The position numbers were made by a program, and so were the translations under genes. Shown here piece after piece: positions 10,440 to 20,705 of a stretch of DNA of 64,000 bases (position 1 is the stretch's first letter; each line of letters starts with the position of its first letter). The notes beneath the pieces are model-generated. The model searched no databases and was not told the DNA's origin. It saw only the letters and a list, made by a program, of their open reading frames with translations. The stretch is from Tilletia caries (lineage: Eukaryota; Basidiomycota; Exobasidiomycetes; Tilletiales; Tilletiaceae), in contig JALUTQ010000030.1 of NCBI GenBank assembly GCA_032718865.1, positions 62,001 to 126,000 on the forward strand, given 5' to 3'.

Positions 10440-10799
10440 GCTCGGGCTGAGCTGCTGATTTACCCCTCAAAACAAAAAAAAAAAAAATAATTCACTTTCT
10501 CAACCATTTTGCAAACTCCTCTAAACGACGTTGTTGCGTCTTTTTTTTCACGATCACCTTGCTCCATTTTGCTGCAGGGACGGTTCGGACTTAACATAAA
10601 AAAATTCCACGTGGGCTTCACTAACCATTCGCGGGGAGAAACGGCTGTTGCCAACCAGGGACGGTAGACAGCCGGTAACCAGCGGCATGCAAATGGACGG
10701 CTTTGAAATGCTCTGAGAAATGCTCGCATTTGGCTAAAAAATTCAAATGGGTCGATAAATGGTATCATTGGGACCCATTTTTCGCCTCCCAATGACCCC
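10440..10799 (-). repeat. Right inverted terminal/subterminal region of the Tc1-like element
   Basis: Read on the minus strand from 10799 it shows GGGGTCATTGGG, AAATGCGAGCATTT, then TTTGCAAAATGGTTGAGAA followed by an A/T run, mirroring the left end. Confidence 0.65.
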
Positions 10800-12718
10800 G
10801 TCTTCCCCGGTGCTTGATACCTGCCTTGCTTGATCGCTTGATCCGCTTGCTTCTCAACTTCGTCTCGATTCTTGCTTCCCTCGCAGTTCGCACGGTGGGA
10901 CTACATTCATTACCCGACCTTCGGGTCCGCCCTTCCCACCTCAATATATATCTCGTAGGTTTGTTCTTGATTTTTCTTGAACCCCCTTCTTCCGCTTCTT
11001 CCTTCCTTTCTCCTTTCCTTCGTCCCATGCTATCTTTTATCGTGCGAAATTCGCGCTTCGCCTAATGGGCACTGGCTTGCTGGGACTTGTGAAGGCGGCT
11101 GTCGCTATCGCACTTCACAGGCGGTCTTCCGTGGCGAGGTATCGCAAACTCGCGGGAGCAGGTGTTCTTCGAAGGCAAGGTGTAGGCGACGTAGTAAAAC
11201 GCCTCATTTGGGTGCTGCTACCGTACTCCCGACAGGCGACAGCCGATATGTACATATTGCCCAAGCGCCCAAAATCAATCCAGATTCCAAAGATCGAGGG
11301 CGATGCACTGACGCCTTTCGGCTCTCACGAGAGCATCTGGCCATGCACAGGAGAAATGGCCCTCCCAATCTCTTTGTCAATCCTCCGAATAGGTACAGCT
11401 ATTGGGCAAGATTGGGATTTGTCAATACCTTAAGGGTATTGTCGTACCTATTGCAGGTTCAGGGATTTTGGACCTATCTTTGCGCAGAAGACCACCAGAC
11501 GAGTCTCACCTCACCCGTGTTTGGAGTATCTTCGACGCGACGACGCGTCAAGTCACGTGCTCAGTCCTGACCTTACAGATGCTCGGGCCCAAACGCGGCA
11601 GGATCACCGCGGGCATAGGCCCATTGAATTACGCTTGCCTGATATACTCTGTCCCGCCTTCCCATCACTACATACTCTCCCCTTTTTGATTCATACACTG
11701 ACCCAGGCCGTAAAGGCCTATGCAGGGGGGGAGATGGGGGGGTTACTAAAACATGGGGCATGATCCGCCGTAGCGGGAGGTGATGGTGGTGTGTGGGTTT
11801 GTCGTTGGGGTGATTGCTGCGCATTGCCAAAGTTGCAGTCCCGGCGACCGCTAATTCCTTCCTCCTTGCTTCCTCCTCACATTACTCCGCTCCAATAACT
11901 CCATCCAAACCTTCCACTTCGCACTCCGTCCCAGTCCTCCGCTCCACCCCGTCTCCTCCTCACTCCCCTTCTCCGTTCCCCGCCCCTGCTCCCGCGTCCG
12001 GGTTGGGGGTCTCCTCCTCTCGGTAGCAATCGAATCTTGCTGCTGCCACTCGGAGCGCCTCTCTGGCCATTCGGCTGTCGTTGAGGAGACTGGAAAGAGA
12101 CTGTGCCTTCTTCCAGCCCATCTCCCGAAGGAGGTGCGCCCGCTGGGACATACTCTCCCCTTCGTCTCTTCTGTTCTTATCTACTTCTTCTTGCCTATTC
12201 CGCCTCCTTGCCTCTCCCGAAGGCCGAATTCTGCGGCCACTGCTTCCTGTACCTGCCTGTTATGTGCTACTCGCGAGTGGCGTCTGTCACATCATCTCGG
12301 TTCCATCGTTATTCAGAAGCAGGCAGCAGGGTAAAGGTTTACACGGCGCTGGGCCTCTCTTGCGTCTCCCGCTGCAGGCTGTACGCCACGTACATGATCG
12401 ACTAATTTCAATGTCGCCTGTAGTTTACTTTTCTTAGCGTGCAGCAGGCGGAGTAAAGTTCGAGCCCAGGAGACCGGGAGGTTAGAGTGAGAACTGTGAG
12501 GAGTGGACTGTGCAAAGTGCAACACGCTTCTCCTCATTTATCTATCGACGCCCATCTTATCCTCGTCGACCATACAAATACTTCTCCTCTCTCTAACTGT
12601 TACCCCTTTGCGACCCATTCGCATCCTTCTCATCTTCCTCTGTCCCCTTTCCTTCTCACCCAGGCGCACCCTCCTCTCAGTATCCCTCATCAGACTTCCT
12701 GGACGGCAAGCATCTACC
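10800..12718. other. Intergenic region, mostly without recognisable genes
   Basis: 1.9 kb with several short ORFs. One at 11065..11433 (plus, ATG start, 122 aa) has no recognisable motif and no supporting splice structure. The last 300 bp are pyrimidine-rich and likely hold the promoter and leader of the membrane-protein gene. Confidence 0.35.
11960..12151 (-). CDS. Possible small protein, 63 aa (weak)
   Basis: An ATG-started ORF whose first 45 residues look like an amphipathic helical protein (MGWKKAQSLSSLLNDSRMAR, EALRVAAARFDCY), followed by a Gly/Ala/Glu-rich tail. It ends just where a potential donor (gtgagg) occurs, so it might be a first exon. No family is recognised; it may be chance. 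Confidence 0.22.
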   Translation of the reverse strand: MSQRAHLLREMGWKKAQSLSSLLNDSRMAREALRVAAARFDCYREEETPNPDAGAGAGNGEGE

Positions 12719-14196
12719 ATGGGCGCACTCGACCTCTCCCTCGGCGGTATCTTCATCGGCTGCATCCTCAATGTGATGCTCTTCGGATTCTCCTGTGTGA
12801 GTACACGTTCTCCAAGCCCATCACATTTCACAATGCTGAACGTACCTTCGTCCATGCAACCACAGGTACAAATATACCTGTACAGGATCAAGTTCGGGCA
12901 TGACAATTGGAAGATCAAGGCGATGGCATACTCCATCTTTACCTTTGACTTCCTCAACTCGCTCTTCGATGTCATCTTCGTCTACCGCCTGCTCGTCACC
13001 CACTTCGGTAACTTCGTCGCCGCCAACACTTCTGACATCTTCTTCGGTGAGTGTGGTGCACGGACGAGATCTTTTTCTTTGAAACAAACTACCATTTAAC
13101 CATCAACGACCACTCTGACTGACATTTCCGTGCTTCCTCCCCCATTTGTGTGACTGGGCATGTACAGCGTTGGATCCCGTCATGACCGGTCTCATCGCCT
13201 TCCAGTGCCAGTGCTTCTTCGCCTGGCGCGTGCACAGACTGACCCACACCTGGTGGGTGCCTGCCATCATCCTCGTCGCCGGCGGAGCCTCCTTCCTGTC
13301 GGCCCTCGGCACCACCATCGGCGTCACGATCGTGACCTACTACGACGCCCTCCAGAAGATCCGCTCGGTGGTCATCATCTGGCTCGCGGGTGCTGCGCTG
13401 GCTGACTCGGTCATTACCTGCGCTCTCATCTATACGCTCAACAAGAGTCGGACTGGGTTCGCGGCGACGGATGACGTTCTTACCAAGCTCATTCGGGCGA
13501 CGCTGCAGACGGGTCTGCTCACTACTACGTTTGCTATCATCGACCTCATCCTCTACCTGTCCTCCACCTCGACCCTGCATCTTATCTTCAACCTGCCCTT
13601 GGTGAGTACACACTGTCCGACAGGTCAAGACCCCAGAACTGGTGACTTACACATACCCTTGTTGTTCCATTTTCCAACAGGCCAAGCTATACTGCAACAC
13701 CTTGCTCTCCAGTCTCAACGCCCGCGCCATGGTGCCCATGTCAGAAGCCTACAGCTCCGAGATGCAATCCACCAACCACCGTCGGAGCGCCTTCAACCCG
13801 GCCCTCTCCGGCCGGTCCCAGGGCATCGGCAACCGGACCGCAACCGATCTCGAAGCCGAGTCGATCAACGACCGCAAAGGCGTCCGGGAAGTAGCCTCCA
13901 AGTGCTCCATCCCCTTCCGGCAGGGCGACTCCTCCCGCTCGTTGGGGTACGGGAACGACGTGGAGAAGAGCGGTGGGTCGGATGATGGGGAGCTTTCCCC
14001 CGTCTCGTTCCAGCATCAACGGGAGATGCTGGCGACGATGCAGCCGCAAGGAGGAGGGCCGGGGAAAGAAGAAGTGGGGCAGACGCAGACGCAGGATAGC
14101 GGCGTTCATGTGCTTACTGTGGAGGAGCAGTTCGAGGAACGTCATCAGGAGGACGAAGTCGATCGGATTGCGGTTCGGTACAGCTCTCAGCGCTGA
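12719..14196 (+). CDS. Seven-helix membrane protein of the fungal DUF6534 type
   Basis: Exons 12719..12796, 12866..13046, 13168..13601 and 13681..14196; all introns GT-AG, total 402 aa. Hydrophobic segments occur in order: LGGIFIGCILNVMLFGFSC, AMAYSIFTFDFLNSLFDVIF, TGLIAFQCQCFFAWRV, WWVPAIILVAGGASFLSALG, VVIIWLAGAALADSVITCAL, GLLTTTFAIIDLILYLSS, then HLIFNLPLAKLYCNTLLSSL NARA. The YRLLVTHFGN loop, the FFAWRV helix and the final SLNAR(x) motif match DUF6534 proteins, which are abundant in basidiomycetes and of unknown function. The last 170 residues are a hydrophilic, presumably cytosolic tail. It probably sits in the plasma membrane or endomembranes; no ligand can be inferred. Confidence 0.82.
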
Positions 14197-16061
14197 AGGC
14201 AGTACACCCACCCGGCTTCGCCAATCGCCATCGATCTTTCTTGGTTTTCCTCCAATTTTCTCTTTTCTTCACGCCCCTCAGTCTCGTCACGCACCACCCA
14301 TAAAAACGCACATCGCACCACTTTTTTACCCACGCAAGCAATAACAACGACGACCCCAGCACCGCCCCATCATGCACCCTCGACCCTTCCTCCGTCTCTC
14401 AACGCTCTGACGACACTGAGTCTTCGAGTGATCATTCCTGGCACACCACTTCTGTCCCTCCCAAACCAGTTGCATATCCCAGCCTCTCATTCATGTGAGG
14501 ACCATTTTTCCCTTTTCTTCTTCCCTCGGGCTCGCCGCTCCCCCCCCCCTCGATCCGGCTGTTCTTTTGTCCGAATCTTTATATCCCTGCGGACGCCCAC
14601 GTCCCCACACTCAGCGCAAGAACCCCCTCATCAAATTTGCAGGGCGTCCGTCTTCGCTACGCCCGCTCCCCTGCGGCAATCTCTTCTTTCGTTTCGGAGA
14701 ATTGGGGGGGGAGGGCCGGTCCCCCTCCCTCATCTTCGAAATTGGGCGCCCCCGCTCGCGGCTCGACCCATCTCACGAACCCTCGGCGCTCGGCCCACGT
14801 CCCTCGCCTCGGTTTACACCCTTTCTCTCACGCTTTAGGATGACGGTTCCCCTCCCTCCTTATATTCCTCTTTTTGATCCTCACCCTGCTGTATTACTAA
14901 TATCATCACAAGAACGATTCCTTCAAAAAAGTTCAGCTGGGGCCCCAACCCTTATCCTTTTCCTTTATACTCTCGAAGTGTGTGGATCGTTCCTTGCCTT
15001 TATTACTCGGGGTGGTACTTGCTTTTCGTGCCCGTTCCATGCACCCAGATTGCCGTACCCCGCGGGCGTCAATCTCATTGAGGTTGCCCATCGCTCCTCG
15101 ATCGGTTCCTTGCCTCGTGATGCGTGATGGAATGAATGATGTGGTTCCGTCGAGGACTCGCGTTTGCTGCGTGCGAATGGAAGCCAAACCGGGCCCCGGT
15201 CCGATTTGCTTGCAGGTGCTGCTGCTGCAGGCGCCCCCCCCTCCCCCGTCGGGCGGCAGGAAAGCTCGATTCGCAATCGGGTTCGCTGTGTTGCTTTGGC
15301 CATCTCGAAGTGCGGGTCGGTATACCAAGAATCGATCTGCGTCGCCGGGTGGCGCTGCAGACGTGTCTGGGATAACATCGTCGAAGGGCGGTGCTGCTCT
15401 GCCAGACTCGGCTCGTACCGTATTGTTGAGCTCGTCCGTATTCGAGATGGGACCGAAGGACTCTTGAGTTTTTGTACTGAGCCGGGCCGAGGGAAGAGCG
15501 CATTGACTTTCGCTCCCCATTGGGTGATCGTCCACGATCGAGCACTGTGTGGTGTCTCTGTCGAAGCCGCAAGTCGGGGGAAGAAGATCGTAACAAGACT
15601 GGCAGCCCCGAAAGGTTTCTTTCTGCAAGCGGCCCCGTCTTCCACGGCACGGAGCTTCCCACGGTGGATAGCCGTTTGGAGGAATGTACGCAGGTGCGGG
15701 TGCAGCTTTGTGTACTTCGTTCCCTCCACGATGCCCTGCTCGTAGCTTGGAATCGTGGTGATGATTGAAATCTGCGGGGTGATGTGAAGATCGGACGATG
15801 AGGGAGGAAGGGAGGGGAGGAGGTCAGATGATCTGAATTAGCAGTATGAATATCGACAGCTACAGATCCTCAGATGTAAGTGTGAGCGTTTGGCAGGTGT
15901 GCCTCGTTTCGGCTCATGCTGCCTGTGCGTGGAAGAGATCAGCCGCGACCGCTCGTTCGGGTTCGTTCTGGATCTGTGCGGTAGGACAGCTGATCGGACG
16001 CTCGAACATGTCTGAGAAAATGTTGCGATTTGGCATTTTCGCCCATTCATTGACATCCCTC
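14197..16061. other. Intergenic region, no gene supported
   Basis: 1.9 kb of GC-rich sequence with C runs. Open frames of 200-250 codons occur on the minus strand (about 14930-15730), but three frames are open at once, their products are Ser/Pro/Arg-rich shadows, and none has a motif. I treat them as non-coding. Confidence 0.4.
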
Positions 16062-16760
16062 TCAGGCCGGCCCCTCTAGCTCTGCCAACCTGGTCCGTAA
16101 GCGATCCCTCTGCTGGGCCAAGACACCAACCTCATACTCCGCGCCCAAGGCAGCGACGCCCATCTGCAACTGCGTCGACACGAGCTGCGCCCACTTCGCC
16201 TCGAGATTTGCGATTTTGGACTCGGCGTCTTGCTGGAGTACGCGGCGTGTGCGGTTTGTGGACGCGGAGAGGGTGTCGGTTGTGTGCTGTGTGGAGGCGG
16301 TGTAGCGGGCCAGGGCTGCTTCGAGGGTGTAGTTGTGGATGCGCCAGTGGGTTGCTGGGGTTGGTAGTGCGCAGAAAGAAGGCATGGTTCAGCAAGCAAG
16401 AGGAGTAGAGGAAGGACAGGGAGGGAGGGTATGCTCACCGCCGTATTTCTTCATGAGGTCGATGTTGATGGCGCGGCCTTCCTGATGTGCGAGCTGAACG
16501 TATGCATTGTCGAGCGCTCTCCTCCAGTCGTCCTCGGATGCGTGGATGCCATCTGCGGGTGCTGGTAAGGTGAAGCGTGTTGAGTCTAGCCTGGGCTGAT
16601 CCTCGGGCTGTGCCTGTGCTGTGGTGAGGCGAGAGAAGTGTGCGTCGAGGGTGGGGAGTGCGTCGATGGTGAGCGGGTGTGGTATTCTGTGATCGTGCTG
16701 GCAATTCTGGTGCTGACTCGACGCGAGTTCCTGCTGTACGAGTGCGAGTGCGGCTTCCAT
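16062..16760 (-). CDS. BCAS2: Pre-mRNA splicing factor SPF27/BCAS2 homologue
   Basis: Coding join complement(16062..16354, 16439..16760), 204 aa, close to the usual 190-225. The start at 16760 (MEAALALVQQEL) is the best-placed ATG. Family features: the IDALPTLD segment near residue 35, then INIDLMKKYG joined by the splice to ATHWRIHNYTLEAALARY. A long coiled coil follows, with NRTRRVLQQDAESKIANLEA, LEAKWAQLVSTQLQMGVAAL, and a C-terminal RDRLRTRLAELEG. SPF27 is a coiled-coil scaffold subunit of the Prp19 (NineTeen) complex of the spliceosome. The homology is in the motif order rather than high identity. The gene diverges from eIF3d over 208 bp. Confidence 0.8.
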
Positions 16761-16968
16761 TCTGTCTCTCTCTCTCTGTGTGGATGCTGACTTCTCTGCG
16801 CTCGAGCTCATCAACAAGAGCCTCCAGCTCATCGTCGGCTGTCAGTCACGTGACCTGCGTATGCGTATGAGCTCAAGAAGAAGTTTTCATTCCATTCGAC
16901 CGCTCACTCACTCTCCCATACACTCCTTCACTCTCTCCCATACACACTCCCTCACACACACACACACC
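16761..16968. promoter_or_regulatory. Bidirectional promoter, SPF27/BCAS2 and eIF3d
   Basis: The 208 bp between the start codons contain CT-rich and (CA)n tracts immediately before the eIF3d ATG, as in many fungal leaders, and a CACGTG E-box-like word (TCACGTGAC near 16848). No TATA box is seen. Confidence 0.4.
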
Positions 16969-19294
16969 ATGGCCTCGTTCTCGCTCGGCCATCTGAGCGA
17001 GCAGCCCGACCGCTGGGGCCCGCCCGAACACGCTGCCTCAGCATCCGACATCCTCCCCATCGAGCTCAGGGACATCCCCTTCGCGCCCTACCTCAAGTCA
17101 GACAAGTTCGGACGCATCGCAGACTGGAACACCGACGGACGACACTCCGGCAACATCTTCAACAACAACGCAGACTCAGCAGCTGCCGGTGGTTCCGGTG
17201 GCGGTGGCGGCGGTGGACGCGACGGTGGACGCGACGGTAAAGGCGGCCCTGGTGGGGCTGGTGGTGCCAGCGCTGGCGGTGCAGCCGGTGGACCCAACGC
17301 AGGCGCACCAGGAGCAGCCACTGGCACAGCTCCCACCCAGGGCGGAGGCCGCGGCGGACGCACAGCCGGCGGAGGACGCGGTGGAGACGCAACCAGCTTC
17401 GGCGCCAGCGGATCCAACGCCTTCGCCTACTTCCACGCAGACGACGAAGCTTCCTTCAGCGTCGTCGATAATGCACGTGGTCCGGCTACCGGCGGACGGG
17501 GCGGGATGGGCGGCGCTGGTGGCATGCGCGGTGGTGGCCGTGGCGGTCGGGGTGGGCCTGGAGCTGGTGGACCCGGGGGGATGCGCGGGGGAGCCGCCGG
17601 CGGTGGACGTGGTGGTTTCCGCGGATCACAACGGGGCGGACCTGGCGCGGCTGGTGGACACGGTGCTGGTGGCTTTGGCGCCGGTGGACGCGGTGGGCGT
17701 CGCTTTGGCTACAAGGACTGGGACAAGCCGCAGCGTACGCGCGAGGCTTCCATCGCTGTTCAGCCGGACTGGCAGCAGCTCGAGGAGGTTGACTTCACTC
17801 GCATGACCAAGCTTCGTCTCGACGTCGACGAGCCTGAGGAACTGTGAGTTCTTCCTTTTTTTTCATCTCATTTATTTCCTCTTCTTCGCGGGAGGGATTT
17901 GCTGACAGCGGGCTTATGATCACAGCGCTGCCCATGGTACGCTCTACGAGTACGACCGCTCCTTCGACCGCATCAACAGCGTCCGCTTCCAGCAACCTCT
18001 CCAGGCCCTCGACCGCATCCGATACAACCCCACAACCTCAGACGACCCCATCATCCAGCAGATCGCAGCCTCCGACCCGACTGCAAACGTCTTCATCACA
18101 GACTCCATCCTCGCCCTCCTCATGTCGGCCACAAGGACCGTGTACCCGTGGGACATCATCCTGACCCGCACCGCCGACGGCAAGGTATGGATCGACAAGC
18201 GCGACGGGGGCGCCTTTGACTTTGTCACCGTCAACGAGAACGCGGCCGACCCGCCCATGGAGCTCAATGAGGGTAAGGACGACCAGGCGAATGCGGGGAC
18301 GAGTGCGGCTGCCAAAGCCGCTGCTGCTGCTGCTGCCGCTGCGTCCGGCGCAGACAAGGCCAGCGCGATCAACACGCCCTCGGCCCTCTCCCTCGAAGCC
18401 ACCTACGTCAGCCAAAATTTCGCATCCCAGGTCGTCAAGGAGAAGCGCAAGCGCACCCTCGAGAACGGGCCCAACCCGTTCTACAACGCAAAGGAGGAGA
18501 CCGACCCCCCGGCCTCGTGCGGGTACCGGTACCGCAAATTCAACCTGTCCTCGTCGTCGGAGGATCCCGTGTACGTCGTCGTGCGGGCGGAGGTGGACGC
18601 GTTCACGGTGCCTGTGGGCGCGACTACTGCGGCGGCGAAGAAGAACGTGCAGTACATCACCATCAAGACGTTGAACGAGTTTGACGCGCGGGCGCAAGGG
18701 TCTGGCGGTGCGCCCGACTGGCGGACCAAGCTCGACTCGCAGCGCGGGGCCGTGCTCGCGACGGAGATGAAGAACAACTCGGCCAAGCTTGCCCGGTACA
18801 CGATCCAGGCTGTCCTTGCGGGGGCGGACCATATGAAGTTGGGCTATCTGTCGCGCGCGAATCCGAGGGATGCGAGTCGGCATGCGATCTTGGGAACGCA
18901 GTGGTTTAAGCCTAAGGACTTTGCGGCGCAGATGAACTTGAGCTTGGGCAATGGGTTTGGGATCGTGAGGACGTTGGTGGACCTGGTCCGGAAGCGGTCG
19001 TCGAGCGCGGCTCCTACTACTCGTGTTGAGGGTGATGATCAGCCAGCGACGGAGGAGGAGGGCGCTGAGAAGAAGGAGAACAGCGGGGATAACAGTGGGC
19101 CGGCGAAGTACGTGCTGGTCAAGGACCCGAACAAGCCTTTGGTCCGGCTGTACTCGGTCCCGCTCTCGTGGCCGGAGGAGGAAGGTGGCGAGGAAGGCGG
19201 CGAGGACGGGGAGGGTGAGATGCTTGCTGGTTTCAGTGGCCAGGCCCGGTTGGGCGGGCGGGATGAGGACTTGGATGCTATTGACGAGGAGTAG
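16969..19294 (+). CDS. EIF3D: Translation initiation factor eIF3 subunit D
   Basis: Exons 16969..17843 and 17926..19294, 747 aa. eIF3d belongs to the eIF3 complex on the 40S subunit and binds the mRNA cap. Signatures: an N-terminal WGPP segment, IPFAPYLKSDKFGRIADWN, FGYKDWDKPQRTREASIAVQ, then GTLYEYDRSFDRINSV across the splice, ASDPTANVFITDSILALLM, RTVYPWDIILTR, GNGFGIVRTLVDLV-type C-terminal region, and a final DEDLDAIDEE. Between about residues 64 and 243 there is a glycine-rich, RGG-repeat insert far longer than the basic linker of most orthologues. A second Ala-rich insert follows ELNEGKDD. The acidic C-terminal tail is normal for the family. Confidence 0.95.
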
Positions 19295-19788
19295 ATTCTC
19301 TTGCACCCCCCTTTTATCTTCCCTCCCTCCCTCTCTCTTCCCTTCCTTACCCTCCCTTCCCTTTTCTCTTTCTTCTGTTGCTTCACCTGTGTCTCTTCTG
19401 TTCAATCATTCCCGCTAACGAGAAACAACAAAAATCCCAGCACTTCCCTTTGAAGTTGAACACTACTTATCGATCCGTCGTTCTCGGTTGAATCAAGCCC
19501 TGGGGTGTTCGTGTCCAGGCTCTGTGGGGGCATGTTCCCCCTCCTTCTCTCGCGTCCTTCCTTGTTCCCCGTCGCCTTTGGCCGTCGACAGGCGAGGCGC
19601 AAGGGGACCTCTTGAAATTCCTTCACGGGAGTCCCCTGCTTCTTCCTTGGAACACGCTCGAGGCCAAGATTTGGAGGCAAATCGATGCGGGTGGGTTGAT
19701 GATGACAAGTGCGATATTATTCCACAGTGATAGAGCTGAGAATAAGTTTCCCGGGGGGGGAAACTACGACCAAGAGGAAGAGATCCTT
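19295..19788. other. Convergent 3' spacer
   Basis: 494 bp between the stops of eIF3d and the flavoprotein gene. A pyrimidine tract lies directly after the eIF3d stop. Nothing else is seen. Confidence 0.45.
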
Positions 19789-20601
19789 TCAGGCGGACGC
19801 AGCCTTGCCGCGGACGAAGTGACCAACAGTCGTGGCGAAGTACTTCCCCTGTCCCTCAGCAATCTTGAAGTCGCCCTCGGTAGGCTGGATCGAGCCGTCC
19901 CCGCCGGAGAGCGTGGCAGCGCCGTAGGGCGAGCCAGAGACGACCTTGTCGGTCGGGAACAGCTCGGGGAACTGGTACCCGATGGGGACGAAGGTGACGC
20001 CGTGGTGCGCGAAGAAGGGGATCGTGGTCAACGCGGTCGTCTCCTGCCCGCCGTGCTGGGACGCCGTGCTGGTGAAGATGCCGCCGAACTTGCCGACGAG
20101 CGCACCGGAGGCCCAGAGCCCACCTGTGGTATCAAACTGTGTTTTTTTTTTTTCCCACAAAAGCAATGGTGCGGTTAGTAAAGGTGTGACCTAATAGGTA
20201 TCTCTTTTGATGAAATAGTAACCACTCACGAAGGTGGAGACTTGGGCGGGGGTGCGGCCGTAGCGGGTGCCGAAGCCGAGGAGGAAGCCGTCGTACTTGG
20301 GCAGATCCGCCGCTGTGATTTCGGGCAGGTGGGACAGGAGGTCCTTGGGCGCGTGCATCTTGGTGAGCACTTCCGCGGGGAGGGTCTCGGGGAAGCGGTA
20401 GACGGTGACGTCGGCTCCCGCGGCTTTGGCGCCGGCTTCGACCTTGTCTGCGAGTTGCTTGACGTGGCCCCAGCTGGTTGTGGGGAGTAAGGGAAGGGAA
20501 GTGTGAGTTTCCTGAATGTTCAATGTAGGGGGGCTGGATGGATGGATGGAGGAATCTCACAGGGAGTGGATGATGATGGCGATCTTGGGAGCGGAAGACA
20601 T
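19789..20601 (-). CDS. WrbA/Pst2-type NAD(P)H:quinone oxidoreductase (flavodoxin-like)
   Basis: Coding join complement(19789..20136, 20230..20473, 20561..20601), 210 aa, the usual family length. It starts MSSAPKIAIIIHSLWGHVKQ, the FMN-phosphate-binding loop (Trp replaces the more usual Tyr), with ADKVEAGAKAAGADVTVYRF after it. Then come LPKYDGFLLGFGTRYGRTPA (second FMN loop), TGGLWASGALVGKFGGIFTS and STASQHGGQETT (third FMN loop), and SGSPYGAATLSGGDGSIQPT. Such enzymes reduce quinones by two electrons and protect against oxidative stress. The intron before FDTTGGLW ends with an A-rich tract before cacag. A TATA-like TATAAG lies about 100 bp upstream. Confidence 0.92.
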
Positions 20602-20698
20602 TATGCTGAGGTTCGTGAAGTTAAGTGCGTGAGTGTAAGAGGTGTGGATGAGTGGGTAGTGAGTGGGTGGTGAATCTACACCGAACTTCTTCTGGATA

Positions 20699-20705
20699 CT
20701 TATAC
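20699..20705 (-). promoter_or_regulatory. TATA-like box of the WrbA-type gene
   Basis: On the minus strand the sequence reads GGGGTATAAGTATCC, about 98 bp upstream of the start codon. This is consistent with a stress-inducible promoter. Confidence 0.4.

Larger units (their letters stand above)
6487..10799. mobile_element. Tc1/mariner-like element with two genes and long, diverged inverted ends
   Basis: The two ends share blocks in inverted orientation and in the same order from the outside inward: GGGGTCATT-GGG (6487; complement at 10799), AAATGCGAGCATTT (about 6562 left; about 10725 right), and TTTGCAAAATGGTTGAGAA followed by an AT-rich T run (about 6815-6855 left; about 10465-10515 right). 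Between them lie a DD34E transposase gene (plus) and a second spliced gene (minus). The ends are only patchily conserved, and I could not identify a TA target-site duplication, so exact boundaries are uncertain by tens of bases. CAAATG/CATTTG words recur in both ends and may be transposase-binding repeats (inference). Confidence 0.72.

Noticed and set aside
6487..10799. TA target-site duplication for the Tc1-like element
   Set aside because: No matching TA-flanked boundaries fit both ends; the ends are too diverged to place the duplication.
14933..15745. Minus-strand ORFs of 190-254 codons
   Set aside because: Several frames are open together in GC-rich DNA, products are Ser/Arg/Pro-rich and motif-free, and no splice structure supports a gene.
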